Below, one piece after another: positions 51,210 to 60,081 of a stretch of DNA of 64,000 nt (positions within the stretch are counted from its first letter, which is position 1; every line of letters begins with the position of its first letter). Origin of the DNA: Hahella sp. CCB-MM4. Lineage in GTDB: Bacteria; Pseudomonadota; Gammaproteobacteria; Pseudomonadales; Oleiphilaceae. A program made the position numbers and the translations under genes. The stretch is from contig NZ_MRYI01000016.1 of NCBI RefSeq assembly GCF_002260525.1, positions 1-64,000 on the forward strand, in the 5' to 3' direction. The notes under the pieces were generated by a model. It searched no databases and was not told the DNA's origin. It saw only the letters and a list, made by a program, of their open reading frames with translations.

Positions 51210-53171
51210 ATGGAAGGTCGGGTATTTGATCATGTGCTGATCATTATGTTTGAAAATGAATATCGTGGTTACGTCATGGAAAATGAATACATGCGTAACC
51301 TCGCTGCCCAGGGTATTGAACTGACCAACTGCTTTGGGGTCATGCACCCCTCGCAGACCAACTACATTACTTCCATTGCCGGTGAACTCTGTAATGTGAG
51401 TGATGATGACAGACCTCAACCCCTGCCTCAGAAAACCATTGTCGACCTGATCGAGGCTTCGCCGCAAAACCTTCGCTGGAAGGCGTACATGGACAGCTAC
51501 GTCCCTGATGACACCCCCTGGGTTCCGCAGGGATTTACGCCCCGGGACCACTATCCCTATGTTATCAAGCACAATCCGTTTTCTTCCTTCAAGAATATTC
51601 TTGAAGATCATGAGAGATGGGAAAAAATTGATAATGAGGCTGGTTTCTGGCGTGACCTGCTCAACCATGACTTGCCGGAGTATGCCTGGTTTACACCTAA
51701 TATGTGGAATGACGGGCATTATCTTGTCGGCACTCTGAATGACAGTTTACACGGCGAACGGGCACCTGTGCTGGTTGACCAGCAGGCGAAGTGGCTGCAG
51801 TCATTTTTCGAAGGCCTTAATTTCCCCGGGCCCCGCAGCAAATTACCGCCGAGAACCCTGGTGGTGGTGACCTATGATGAGGCCGACTTCGAAGCTTTTT
51901 ACGATAAGGGTAAAAAGTACACTTATGATGGTCCCAACCAGATTTATACCGTTCTGCTCGGAGACATGATTGCACCGGGACAGCAAGGTGAAGGTTATAA
52001 CCATTACAGCCTGCTGAGAACCATCGAGAAAAACTTCAATCTGGGAGACCTGCAGAAGAACGACAGGGATGCCAACTGGTATCAGTTTCTGTGGGGAAAA
52101 TCATTCCAGTGGCAGCGGCCCAGGGAAACGCCGATGAAGTGCAAACAGAACCTGAGTGCTGCGTCCTACGCCGGAGAGCTGTATGTCGTCAGCGCCGATA
52201 TTGAAGGAACACTGAGGTACTGTATTTTTGATGGACATGAATGGTCTCCTGAGGTCACGGTAGCGGAGGACGGTGATGGATACCTGCATCTGGCCGCCAA
52301 TGGTGAGAAGCTGGTGCTGGCCTATCGTGATTCGCAGAAGCATCTGGCCGTGAAGCTCTATGATCTGGAGCAGGGATGGCGTTTAGCCGAAATTCCGGAT
52401 GTTGGAGAGGTGGAAGAGATCTCTCTGGTGGCAATACCCCATCAACCCGCCTTTATGCTGGTGTACAGAGACTGCGGAAATCAACTGCGTAGTCTCATCT
52501 ACACGGGCAGCCAATGGCAAGGTCCGTCCGACGCCATCTGTACCCATAGTGACGGATCGTTCACGCTGGCGGCTCTCGGGGCTTCGATCCTGTTGATTTA
52601 TCGGGTCATCAAGACCGGGCAGCTGTCCTGTTTGAGTTATAACACCGGTGAATTCAATAAAGTCACGGTGGAGAACAGTCAGTATGCCGGTCCTTATGAC
52701 GACACAACAGTCAATCAATGGTCCGCCAGTGCATTTTCCCTGAATCACTATAGTGAAGCGCCGAATCCCATTACTCCCCTGGAAGATGAACCTGTCAGCG
52801 AGGGAATCAGGGCATCCGGTGAACTGGCCTCGGTGACACTCGACGGGGTCATATATCTTATGCATAACCGGTTTTCGGATGGAGCCGGTAATGGTCAACT
52901 TCTCTATGAAACGTTCTCTATCAGCGGCACATTAACGCCTGCTAATCCTGTCTCTTATAACCCTGCGGAAAATGATACGACCAGCAACGGATATGGAACT
53001 CTGGCAGAAGCCGGCTGGAGTTTGACCGGTGCTGTCAGTGGCGTTTTCCGCAATTCCGACACGCCGCTGGCTGCGGCGAATCTGAACGGCACGCTCTGGC
53101 TTCTATATCAACCCCTGACAAACGAGCGTATCTGGGCATGCCCCGGCGCTTACCTGAAAAACAAGGAGTAA
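51210..53171 (+). CDS. PLC/AcpA-type phosphoesterase with C-terminal beta-propeller-like domain
   Basis: This 653-residue protein starts directly in the alkaline-phosphatase-superfamily fold (FDHVLIIMFENEYRGYVMEN), with further motifs CFGVMHPSQTNYITSIAG (the Thr/Ser nucleophile region) and LVVVTYDEADFEAFYD. No signal peptide precedes them. Residues about 310-640 form repeated blades (AASYAGELYVVSADIEGTLR, HLAANGEKLVLAYRDSQKHL), resembling a beta-propeller or sialidase-like carbohydrate-binding domain. Substrate is presumably a phosphomonoester or phospholipid. GGGAGGT precedes the ATG. It belongs to the GMC operon. Confidence 0.8.
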   Translation: MEGRVFDHVLIIMFENEYRGYVMENEYMRNLAAQGIELTNCFGVMHPSQTNYITSIAGELCNVSDDDRPQPLPQKTIVDLIEASPQNLRWKAYMDSYVPDDTPWVPQGFTPRDHYPYVIKHNPFSSFKNILEDHERWEKIDNEAGFWRDLLNHDLPEYAWFTPNMWNDGHYLVGTLNDSLHGERAPVLVDQQAKWLQSFFEGLNFPGPRSKLPPRTLVVVTYDEADFEAFYDKGKKYTYDGPNQIYTVLLGDMIAPGQQGEGYNHYSLLRTIEKNFNLGDLQKNDRDANWYQFLWGKSFQWQRPRETPMKCKQNLSAASYAGELYVVSADIEGTLRYCIFDGHEWSPEVTVAEDGDGYLHLAANGEKLVLAYRDSQKHLAVKLYDLEQGWRLAEIPDVGEVEEISLVAIPHQPAFMLVYRDCGNQLRSLIYTGSQWQGPSDAICTHSDGSFTLAALGASILLIYRVIKTGQLSCLSYNTGEFNKVTVENSQYAGPYDDTTVNQWSASAFSLNHYSEAPNPITPLEDEPVSEGIRASGELASVTLDGVIYLMHNRFSDGAGNGQLLYETFSISGTLTPANPVSYNPAENDTTSNGYGTLAEAGWSLTGAVSGVFRNSDTPLAAANLNGTLWLLYQPLTNERIWACPGAYLKNKE

Positions 53172-53175
53172 GAGG

Positions 53176-54660
53176 ATGACTTCTGAAAACAATATGCTGG
53201 ATCAAGTGGATCATATCGTCGTAGTGATGCTGGAAAATCGCTCCTTCGATCATATGTTGGGATTTTTATATGCGGATCAAAACAACGTTTCTCCGCTGGG
53301 ACATCCCTATGAAGGACTGACTGGGGAGGAATCCAACCCGGATGGCAAGGGATACAATGTGAAAGTATTCAAGATCCCTTCCGACCAACATCCGTACTAT
53401 TGGCCGGGTACTGATCCGGGGGAAGGTTACTACAACACCAATAGTCAGCTGTTCGGCTATTACAAGACACCTAAAGCCGGAACTGAGGCGACTAATCAGG
53501 GCTTTATCACTGATTTTGCCTATACCCTGGGGTGGCAGCGCCGAGATAACGAGAAAAAGCCCAACAGTTGGCCCATTGTGGAGGGAACCGAACCCGGCGA
53601 TATTATGGGGATGTACACCCCGGAACTGCTTCCTGTGTTGTCCGGACTGGCCAAGTCCTATGCCGTTTGTGATCACTGGTATTGCTCTGTACCCACGGAG
53701 ACGTTGCCAAACCGGGCTTTTGTGCACATGGCCACAAGCCTTGGACGGCTGAATGATCATGACAAGAAATACAATGCCACTACCATTTTCAATTTGCTGG
53801 AGGACGCGAAGCAGCCCTGGAGTATCTATGGGTATGAGGATGATCCGATATTGACCCGTGAATCACTGCAGGCGTTACCGGCTAATCCGGTGTACGGTAC
53901 TTTTGGCAATTTTGATGCCTTCAAGCAAGCTGCCAGTAGTGGCAAGCTGGCGAGCTATTCTTTCCTGACTCCTGAATGGGGCTCCAAAGGCAACAGTCAG
54001 CACCCCAATTATGATGTGGCAAAAGGCGAGCAGTACCTCTATGACATATACCAGGCACTGAGAAACTCGCCGCTTTGGAGCAAGACGCTGTTGATCATTA
54101 CCTATGATGAACATGGCGGAACCTATGATCATGTGGCACCGCCGGAAAATGCTGCCCAGCCGGCGGACTGTCCTGATAATGAGGGTTTCAACTTCCAGCG
54201 CTTCGGTGTCAGGGTGCCAACGGTGCTGGTGTCTCCACTGATCGAAGCCGGAACGGTTTTCCGGGTTCCGGAGCCGGATAAGGATCTGACTGGGAATTCC
54301 CCATCGACTACCCCGTTTGATCATACGTCGATTCTTGCCACAGTGGAGAAGCGGTTCGGCCTGTCCAGTCTGACGACGCGTGATGCGGCTGCCCCGGATA
54401 TTGGTCCCGTGCTGACACTGAAGTCTCCACGGAACGATTATCCGTTGGAGGGAGTCAATCCTCCGAAGAGTGAAGCCACCCCGCCATCCGAAGGTAGCGG
54501 CGGTTGGAATAAGGCCGATCATTTGCAGAATGCTGAAGCAGAATTGACATCACAGCTCAGTCTGGAGGGAGATTACCACTCCCGTTATGATCAGAATTAT
54601 GAAAACCAGGACGAGGCCAAGAAGTATTCCCGGGATCGCTATCACCGTTATTACGATTGA
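53176..54660 (+). CDS. PLC/AcpA-type phosphoesterase (phospholipase C family)
   Basis: This 494-residue protein of the bacterial phospholipase C/AcpA family has HIVVVMLENRSFDHMLGFLY at residues 13-32, CSVPTETLPNRAFVHMATS around 170 and the metal-binding TLLIITYDEHGGTYDHV around 305. All metal and nucleophile motifs appear intact. Relatives are usually Tat-exported, but this one lacks any signal peptide. A 50-residue tail (EAELTSQLSLEGDYHSRYDQ) is unusual. It follows its paralogue by 4 nt with AGTAAGAGG as ribosome site and ends the cluster. Confidence 0.9.
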   Translation: MTSENNMLDQVDHIVVVMLENRSFDHMLGFLYADQNNVSPLGHPYEGLTGEESNPDGKGYNVKVFKIPSDQHPYYWPGTDPGEGYYNTNSQLFGYYKTPKAGTEATNQGFITDFAYTLGWQRRDNEKKPNSWPIVEGTEPGDIMGMYTPELLPVLSGLAKSYAVCDHWYCSVPTETLPNRAFVHMATSLGRLNDHDKKYNATTIFNLLEDAKQPWSIYGYEDDPILTRESLQALPANPVYGTFGNFDAFKQAASSGKLASYSFLTPEWGSKGNSQHPNYDVAKGEQYLYDIYQALRNSPLWSKTLLIITYDEHGGTYDHVAPPENAAQPADCPDNEGFNFQRFGVRVPTVLVSPLIEAGTVFRVPEPDKDLTGNSPSTTPFDHTSILATVEKRFGLSSLTTRDAAAPDIGPVLTLKSPRNDYPLEGVNPPKSEATPPSEGSGGWNKADHLQNAEAELTSQLSLEGDYHSRYDQNYENQDEAKKYSRDRYHRYYD

Positions 54661-54746
54661 TCGTCGATATCCTGAATAATTTGCGGTTGTGGTATCCATA
54701 AATCCGTACCAAACTTAGTCATCTCGAATGATATAGGGGAGTGTTT

Positions 54747-55574
54747 GTGCGGATTTATGGGGTCTCTGTTCAGTGCCGTCTGTTGACAGGGATTTTGATC
54801 CTTTGTTCATTCCTCGGACGGAGTCATACAGCTGAAGCATACGATGGATACTTGAGTATCGGCGGTACCGAAGACTCGCTGCTTCGGTATGTCGACTCTG
54901 CTGGTGAAATCCAGGGTATGGATGTGGATATCTTTCGCGAAATAATGCGAAGGATGAACTTCGACTTTACTGTGCACCTGTTCAAATCGACCGCCCGTCT
55001 GGAGAGAAGCTGGCAGGATGGACGCTATGATATGGTGTTCAGTCATTCCTATAATCCGGAGCGGGCCAAGTACCTCCTGTATCCGAAGCAGTCACACCTG
55101 TTTCTGGAGTGGCACTTTTTCATGCGCAAGGAGAATAAAGGACGATTCCAGTATGACACCCTGGAGGATTTGAAGGGATTGCGCATCGGCGTCACCAAAA
55201 GTTTTTCCTACACCTCAGAGTTTTGGAAGAGGGGACGGGAAGGGTGGTATAGCCTTGATGAAGTCACGGTGAATAAGTTGAATCTCAATAAGCTTTTACT
55301 GGGAAGGATCGACTTGTGGCCGAATGGCACTTTGGGAACGTTGTATCGGGCCAGAACGGAGGGATACGCAGATCAGATTGATTACCTTCCCAAACCTCTG
55401 AAATCCGGATACTACTTTAATACTTTTGTGCGTCGCTCTCCCCGGGATGATATTCCGGCCCTGGCAGAGAAATACGACCGAGCCCTGAGTGACATGAAAA
55501 AGGATGGCTCCCTTGCGGCGATCTATCTCCGTTACGGGTTTGAGCTTAACCCTGAGTTGCTGGAAGCCCTTTAG
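54747..55574 (+). CDS. Solitary SBP_bac_3 periplasmic binding protein 4
   Basis: This 275-residue exported protein starts with GTG at 54747 (VRIYGVSVQCRLLTGILILC), correctly spaced after AGGGGA; the upstream GTG at 54741 is too close. The signal peptide ends near HTAEA. The binding domain includes LRYVDSAGEIQGMDVDIFRE and the family-3 pattern of ligand-binding strands. It has no transport partners and is transcribed after the phosphoesterase gene, 86 bp away. It is paralogous with the three proteins at 38.8-41.3 kb. Confidence 0.82.
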   Translation: MRIYGVSVQCRLLTGILILCSFLGRSHTAEAYDGYLSIGGTEDSLLRYVDSAGEIQGMDVDIFREIMRRMNFDFTVHLFKSTARLERSWQDGRYDMVFSHSYNPERAKYLLYPKQSHLFLEWHFFMRKENKGRFQYDTLEDLKGLRIGVTKSFSYTSEFWKRGREGWYSLDEVTVNKLNLNKLLLGRIDLWPNGTLGTLYRARTEGYADQIDYLPKPLKSGYYFNTFVRRSPRDDIPALAEKYDRALSDMKKDGSLAAIYLRYGFELNPELLEAL

Positions 55575-55909
55575 ATTCTCTCGGCGCAGCTTTCTCTGAT
55601 GCTCTCTTTTATGAACAAAAATTAATGAATTTAACGTCCTCTCTGTTGATCAATCCGGCACTTTGTTGCGTCTAACCAGTGTTAAACCTGAAATTGTGAT
55701 CCTTCAGGGAGAGCAACGCCTGGTTATTGTCCTGTTCTTGATGGAGTCTCAGGGGTTGTGGAGTTGTATGGACAATGCTGAGTTTTAATGGAATGTGTAA
55801 AGCATAGTCGGAATGTGCGGAGCTTAAATGGCTAGCGCGGAACTCAAACGGATTCGTATCTCAAATGGATTCGTATGTTAAATGGATCCTAGGGCTAAGG
55901 AGGAAACTC
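55575..55909. other. Gene-free region with 17 bp tandem repeats
   Basis: About 335 bp. The leftmost 200 bp contain no clear signal. The right part carries repeats at 55843-55893 (described separately), with diverged flanking copies (GCTTAAATGGCTAGCG) starting near 55822. No promoter boxes could be picked with confidence. Confidence 0.5.
55843..55893. repeat. 17 bp tandem repeat, three units
   Basis: The units are CTCAAACGGATTCGTAT (55843-55859), CTCAAATGGATTCGTAT (55860-55876) and GTTAAATGGATCCTAGG (55877-55893). The array ends 16 bp before the ATG at 55910 and abuts the ribosome site AAGGAGG. Confidence 0.9.
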
Positions 55910-56464
55910 ATGAAATATCTGAAGTTGATCAGTCTTATCGTGCCGCTCCTGGTCTCTGGCTTGGCCCAGGCCCAGATTGGCCCTGACTCAAGTTGGGGGG
56001 ATATCTACCAGAACCGTTTTTATCAGCCCAATATGCCGGTGATACCTTTTCATGCCAAATCCAGCAGTGGCGCTGATTCCAGGTTGATGATGGTGAATGT
56101 GAATGAGGTGAAATTCTTTGCCGGGGCCGACGGTAAAACCCACTTGTATGGCGGCACCACCAAGGTGTGTCGTCAATATACTGTGACAGGCAGCCTGAGC
56201 GACTCTGACCGTAGGTGTCTGGCCACTGAAACGGTGGAACTTGTACGTCCGGCAGATTACACGTTTGAATACTGTACCTTCCGAACTGATGGGGATTGCG
56301 GCCGCTATGCCGCGACTCAGGAGCAGTACCCCCTGATGTACTCAGTACCCGTGTACAACCGGGTCAGTGAAAGCGATACATTCAACAGCGGTGCCCAACC
56401 GGCATTCTATAAAAAAGTGATGTTGCAGGAATGTAAGGACTGTCAGGGCCTGGATCATCTGTGA
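55910..56464 (+). CDS. Hypothetical exported protein
   Basis: This 184-residue secreted or periplasmic protein has a clear signal peptide (MKYLKLISLIVPLLVSGLAQ, cleavage after AQA) and six or seven cysteines in the mature part (VCRQYT, DRRCLATE, EYCTFRTDGDCGRYA, ECKDCQG), likely disulphide-bonded. I chose ATG 55910, preceded by AAGGAGG; an upstream in-frame ATG lies in the repeats. No recognised family and no partner. Function unknown. Confidence 0.75.
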   Translation: MKYLKLISLIVPLLVSGLAQAQIGPDSSWGDIYQNRFYQPNMPVIPFHAKSSSGADSRLMMVNVNEVKFFAGADGKTHLYGGTTKVCRQYTVTGSLSDSDRRCLATETVELVRPADYTFEYCTFRTDGDCGRYAATQEQYPLMYSVPVYNRVSESDTFNSGAQPAFYKKVMLQECKDCQGLDHL

Positions 56465-56511
56465 CCCCATCTCCATCCTCATCCCCATAGCGGCAAGGAT
56501 GCTGCTTTGCT

Positions 56512-56558
56512 TTAATTCTCCTTATTCTCCTTATTCTCCTTATTCTTCTTAATTTTCC
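56512..56558. repeat. 9 bp tandem repeat (TTATTCTCC)
   Basis: Repeated units of TTATTCTCC, with TTCTTAATTTTCC variants, fill 56512-56558, between the exported-protein gene and the LemA-fusion gene. The pattern is pyrimidine-rich on the plus strand, giving simple microsatellite-like structure. Confidence 0.8.
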
Positions 56559-56625
56559 TTATTCTCTTTCTGAATTCTCTGTAAATGGTTGTGATGGTCT
56601 GCCCTAAGCTGTCTCGTCTGTTTCA

Positions 56626-56673
56626 GTTTTAGCCCGTTACAAAATTAGCCTGTTATAGTTTTAGCCCGTTACA
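56626..56673. repeat. 16 bp tandem repeat, three units
   Basis: The units are GTTTTAGCCCGTTACA (56626-56641), AAATTAGCCTGTTATA (56642-56657) and GTTTTAGCCCGTTACA (56658-56673). Units 1 and 3 are identical. The array ends 33 bp before the LemA-fusion start codon. Confidence 0.92.
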
Positions 56674-56706
56674 ATGCTGCAAAAGCTCAGCAGTGGATAG
56701 AATTAC

Positions 56707-58959
56707 ATGCATGGAATTGTAAAACGGTTAGCTTTCGCGCTAGGTGCCGTGGTTGCGGCAGTTATCGCGGTTGTAGTATTGCGCTCTGGATTGGCGGATA
56801 TCCGTGCCGTCTGGCAATTGGAGCGTATCGCTAAAGCCCCGATGATGGCGGTATTGGGTGGCGAGGCCATACTGACCGGGATGACTCAATCCTCGGGAAA
56901 AACTCTCAAGCCTCGTCTCAGCAGGGAGGGAGCGCTGTACTTTCGATACTTGCATGAGGAAGAAAGAGGCTCTGGTGACGACCGGCATTGGGTGACAATA
57001 GAAGACACCCGTAGAGCCGTTGATTTTAATCTGACTGACGGCATCGAAACCGTCGCGGTCAATGCCCGCAGCGGGCTCAACATGATTGACTGGGATGTGG
57101 ATGTGGCGACCCGCCGGAGCCAGGGAGATCACCGCTATACGGAATGGGCAGTCTATCCCGAGCAGAGCCTTACCGTCATCGGCTGGCTGCAACGGAAAGC
57201 AGGACAGGGAACGCTTAGCTTTCAGGAGTCCGGACAGTATCGTCCTATTGTTTCCCGAGCCTCGCCCTCAGAAGTGATTCGTGATATCGGCAAAGGTGGT
57301 CTGCTCTGGGTGGCCGGGGGACTGGCTTTATTGTGCCTGGCGTTCTATCTGCTGACGTTGGCGGTTCAGCTGCACCGGTTGATTGTCTATCTGGTCGGTC
57401 TGGTTTTAGTGCTGGACATGGTTCTGCTATACCTCGGTGTGAATCTGATTCGGGCAGATCTGGCCGGAGTGCAGGAACGTTGGCTGCAGCAGCAACAGAC
57501 CATGGATAATTATCTGACCACTTTGGATAGCGGTTTCTCAGACTCGCGGACGATGGAGCGGTATAAGCAATTAACGTTGGCGATGGATGAATATGATCGG
57601 GGGCGGCTGGAAGCCGTTACCAGCTATCTCCAGAAAACCTACATGAGGAGCACCCATTATCTTTCGCGGACACCATTCCGCTGGTTTGCTGAAATGGATG
57701 GTGTGCAGCTGGACTGGCCGGATTTTCTTCCGTTCGACCCAAATCTGACGATTGCACCTGAGCCGCCCGGAAAGACCGATATTCCCTATGTCGTGGCTGT
57801 GGCCATTGGTTTGGGGATACTGGTGCTGATGACCTGGCTGGGGCTGAAAATGGTGAGGCAGAAGCGTTGTATTGAGAATATTCCCACCTGTGCGATTGCC
57901 GGAATGACCTGGGGGCTGAACGAGGTCAACGGAGAGGTTGTGCTGGTAGAGGGCGATCCATTGAGTGGCCCTCTCAGTCACTGTGAGTGTGTCTGGTTTC
58001 GCTATCGCGAATATGAGCAGGTTGGCAGTGGTAAGAACAAACGCTGGCAGCTGAGGACTGATCAGCAGGGGGATGTGACATTCCATTTGAAAGACAAAAG
58101 CGGAGACGTGAAAGTCATCGCTGATGGCGCGGATATTATCACTCGTCATAAGGTTACCCGTACCCAGGGTAAGTGGCGATATGTGGAAGAAAGTATCCAG
58201 ATGGGAGATCAGGTTTACCTGCTGGGAAATGCCGACGTGTCGGCAATAGAGAAGCATCAGGCTTGTCTCGAAGTAAAAGCCGCACCGGCCGAGGGCGGTT
58301 TCCCTTATATTCTGAGCAATTTCTCAGAAAAGGACGTCATGCTCTACAAAGCCCGTCGGGGATTGGGTCTGCTGACAGTCGCCGTTGCGGCTTGTATCGG
58401 CGTCGGACTGTTTATGCAGGCGCTGAGTGGTGATTTCTCTCCTCATCATTTTCTGACAACTGCTTCTGTTGCGACCGGCTATTTGCTGGTGCTGGCAGTC
58501 ATTATGCATTACAACGATCTTGTCTTCCTGCGCCAGAGGATTCGCCGGAATGCTGCCAATATTGAGGTAGCACTGCAGCGCCGTTTTGATTTGATCAATA
58601 ACCTGGTCAGAACGGTGAAAGCTTATGGCCAGTATGAAAAAGAGTTGATGGAACGTATTACCCGCTATCGAAGCGATCTTCAGAAGTTGGTGCGGCAGGC
58701 CAATATGGCGCAATGGAGCGAGCAGGAAAAAGCGATGGCCGGTGATGTTCGGATGCTGGCTGAACAATACCCGGAATTGCACCAGCAGAAACTGATCAGT
58801 CAATTCATGGCCACGTTGGAATCCCAGGAAACCTACGTCAGCCTGATGAGGGATGGTTATAACGATGCCGTCGAGACTTATCAGAGCCGCATTGAAGCCT
58901 TTCCGGACCTCATTCTGGCGAAGATGTTCAGGTTTAAAGCGGAAGCATACACGGCATAA
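56707..58959 (+). CDS. Membrane protein with GIDE-like and LemA domains
   Basis: This 750-residue membrane protein has an N-terminal helix (about 7-25) and a GIDE-like segment (about 40-195). Paired helices (about 200-255), a connecting loop and a helix (about 360-380) follow. A second GIDE-like segment (about 390-560), further helices (about 565-610) and a C-terminal LemA-type helical domain (about 620-745, QRRFDLINNLVRTVKAYGQY) complete it. LemA proteins and GIDE-type proteins are usually separate neighbours; here they are joined. It may organise membrane or secreted-protein quality control; the function is not known. It stands alone with its own 5' tandem repeats. Confidence 0.72.
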   Translation: MHGIVKRLAFALGAVVAAVIAVVVLRSGLADIRAVWQLERIAKAPMMAVLGGEAILTGMTQSSGKTLKPRLSREGALYFRYLHEEERGSGDDRHWVTIEDTRRAVDFNLTDGIETVAVNARSGLNMIDWDVDVATRRSQGDHRYTEWAVYPEQSLTVIGWLQRKAGQGTLSFQESGQYRPIVSRASPSEVIRDIGKGGLLWVAGGLALLCLAFYLLTLAVQLHRLIVYLVGLVLVLDMVLLYLGVNLIRADLAGVQERWLQQQQTMDNYLTTLDSGFSDSRTMERYKQLTLAMDEYDRGRLEAVTSYLQKTYMRSTHYLSRTPFRWFAEMDGVQLDWPDFLPFDPNLTIAPEPPGKTDIPYVVAVAIGLGILVLMTWLGLKMVRQKRCIENIPTCAIAGMTWGLNEVNGEVVLVEGDPLSGPLSHCECVWFRYREYEQVGSGKNKRWQLRTDQQGDVTFHLKDKSGDVKVIADGADIITRHKVTRTQGKWRYVEESIQMGDQVYLLGNADVSAIEKHQACLEVKAAPAEGGFPYILSNFSEKDVMLYKARRGLGLLTVAVAACIGVGLFMQALSGDFSPHHFLTTASVATGYLLVLAVIMHYNDLVFLRQRIRRNAANIEVALQRRFDLINNLVRTVKAYGQYEKELMERITRYRSDLQKLVRQANMAQWSEQEKAMAGDVRMLAEQYPELHQQKLISQFMATLESQETYVSLMRDGYNDAVETYQSRIEAFPDLILAKMFRFKAEAYTA

Positions 58960-58988
58960 GTGAGCGGGACGAAGATCGCCAACTCCCA

Positions 58989-59786
58989 TTACGGAAGGAT
59001 ATTGCTTCCCGGCAGGTAATTGCCCATTAACTCTTCGCCCCGGGTCTGACGGATCTCGGCCAGAGTTTGCCAGATCTGCCAGGCTGTATTCCGGTGCTCT
59101 TTAAAGTAGCCGCGGGAAAATGCCAGATACCAATCCGCGCTCATGTAGGGGATTGGGAGGGTAATGATTTGGTCGGCCAACCCCATTTCCCTGAGCCGGT
59201 GAAGGCCGATGGCGGTTTCAATGACATACCCGTCCAGACGATTCAGATTAATCATTCTGAACGCGGTATCCAGATCCAGTTCTCCTGATACGTGCAGACC
59301 ACTCCTCATAAGTTTTTGTTGGGCGATATAGCCGGCTGGTGCGGCAAAACCAAATCTATATCCGCTGATCTGGTTGCCGTCCCAATGGATCTCCCCTGAA
59401 CGATTGACAAAGAAGGGGTATTGGGCGCGCCAGAGACGATATTTCCCCAGGGGAGGCGTCTCTGGCGAGTAATTCTCTTTTGGGAATACCGCGATCTCGT
59501 CGCGCTCTGCAGACCAGATAATGGCGAAAGCTCCGTCCACCTCATTATTCTGCAGAGATTGAAGGCAGCGCTTCCACGGCCAGGCCCGCAGTTCCAGTAT
59601 AAGATGATGATGGACGGCGGCCTGGCGGAGCATATCCACCACAATGCCTCCCTGCGTTTGTTTGAGTGCAGCGCGGCCAAGCGAATAGGGATAACTTACC
59701 CCTTCTTCATAGCAGACAGTGAGAGCGAGTGCAGTCTGGCTGCTGAGCAATAGAAGGATACCTGCGATTAACCTTGGTAAGCTCAT
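58989..59786 (-). CDS. Solitary SBP_bac_3 periplasmic binding protein 5
   Basis: This 265-residue protein has a signal peptide (MSLPRLIAGILLLLSSQTAL, cleavage near ALA) and a family-3 binding domain (CYEEGVSYPYSLGRAALKQT, ELRAWPWKRCLQSLQNNEVD). I chose ATG 59786 after GAGGAAG; a TTG 26 codons upstream is unlikely. Like the other solitary members it has no transport partner and lies alone on the minus strand, divergent from SatD. Ligand unknown. Confidence 0.85.
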   Translation of the reverse strand: MSLPRLIAGILLLLSSQTALALTVCYEEGVSYPYSLGRAALKQTQGGIVVDMLRQAAVHHHLILELRAWPWKRCLQSLQNNEVDGAFAIIWSAERDEIAVFPKENYSPETPPLGKYRLWRAQYPFFVNRSGEIHWDGNQISGYRFGFAAPAGYIAQQKLMRSGLHVSGELDLDTAFRMINLNRLDGYVIETAIGLHRLREMGLADQIITLPIPYMSADWYLAFSRGYFKEHRNTAWQIWQTLAEIRQTRGEELMGNYLPGSNILP

Positions 59787-59939
59787 GGGCTTCCTCGTTA
59801 CGTTTATCGCACGTCCTGTTCTGATAGGGTCCTGGTAAAAAAGTCTCGGATGGTATGCAGACAAGTATGGTATTGATTGGCGAGCTCTGCAAAGTCGGCT
59901 TTTCGAATCGTTATTCGGCGTAAGGTTTAAGGTTTTCTA

Positions 59940-60030
59940 TTCACCTATTTTGGTTGAAAATATAGAATTCAACTAAATTGGTAGAAAATGGTATTTTGAA
60001 CTAATATGGTTGAAAGTTGGTGCTGTATAA
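59940..60030. repeat. Degenerate tandem repeat before the SatD gene
   Basis: TTTTGGTTGAAAATATAG, AAATTGGTAGAAAATGG and AATATGGTTGAAAGTTGG are successive, diverged units of about 24-30 bp, with ATTCAACT and TTGAACTAA links. They fill the divergent region between the binding protein gene and satD, 50-140 bp before the satD start codon. Confidence 0.65.
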
Positions 60031-60081
60031 GAGAAATTGTAGAAAATAAGTTGTTGAAGAGAACGGTATAAGGACCTGTAT

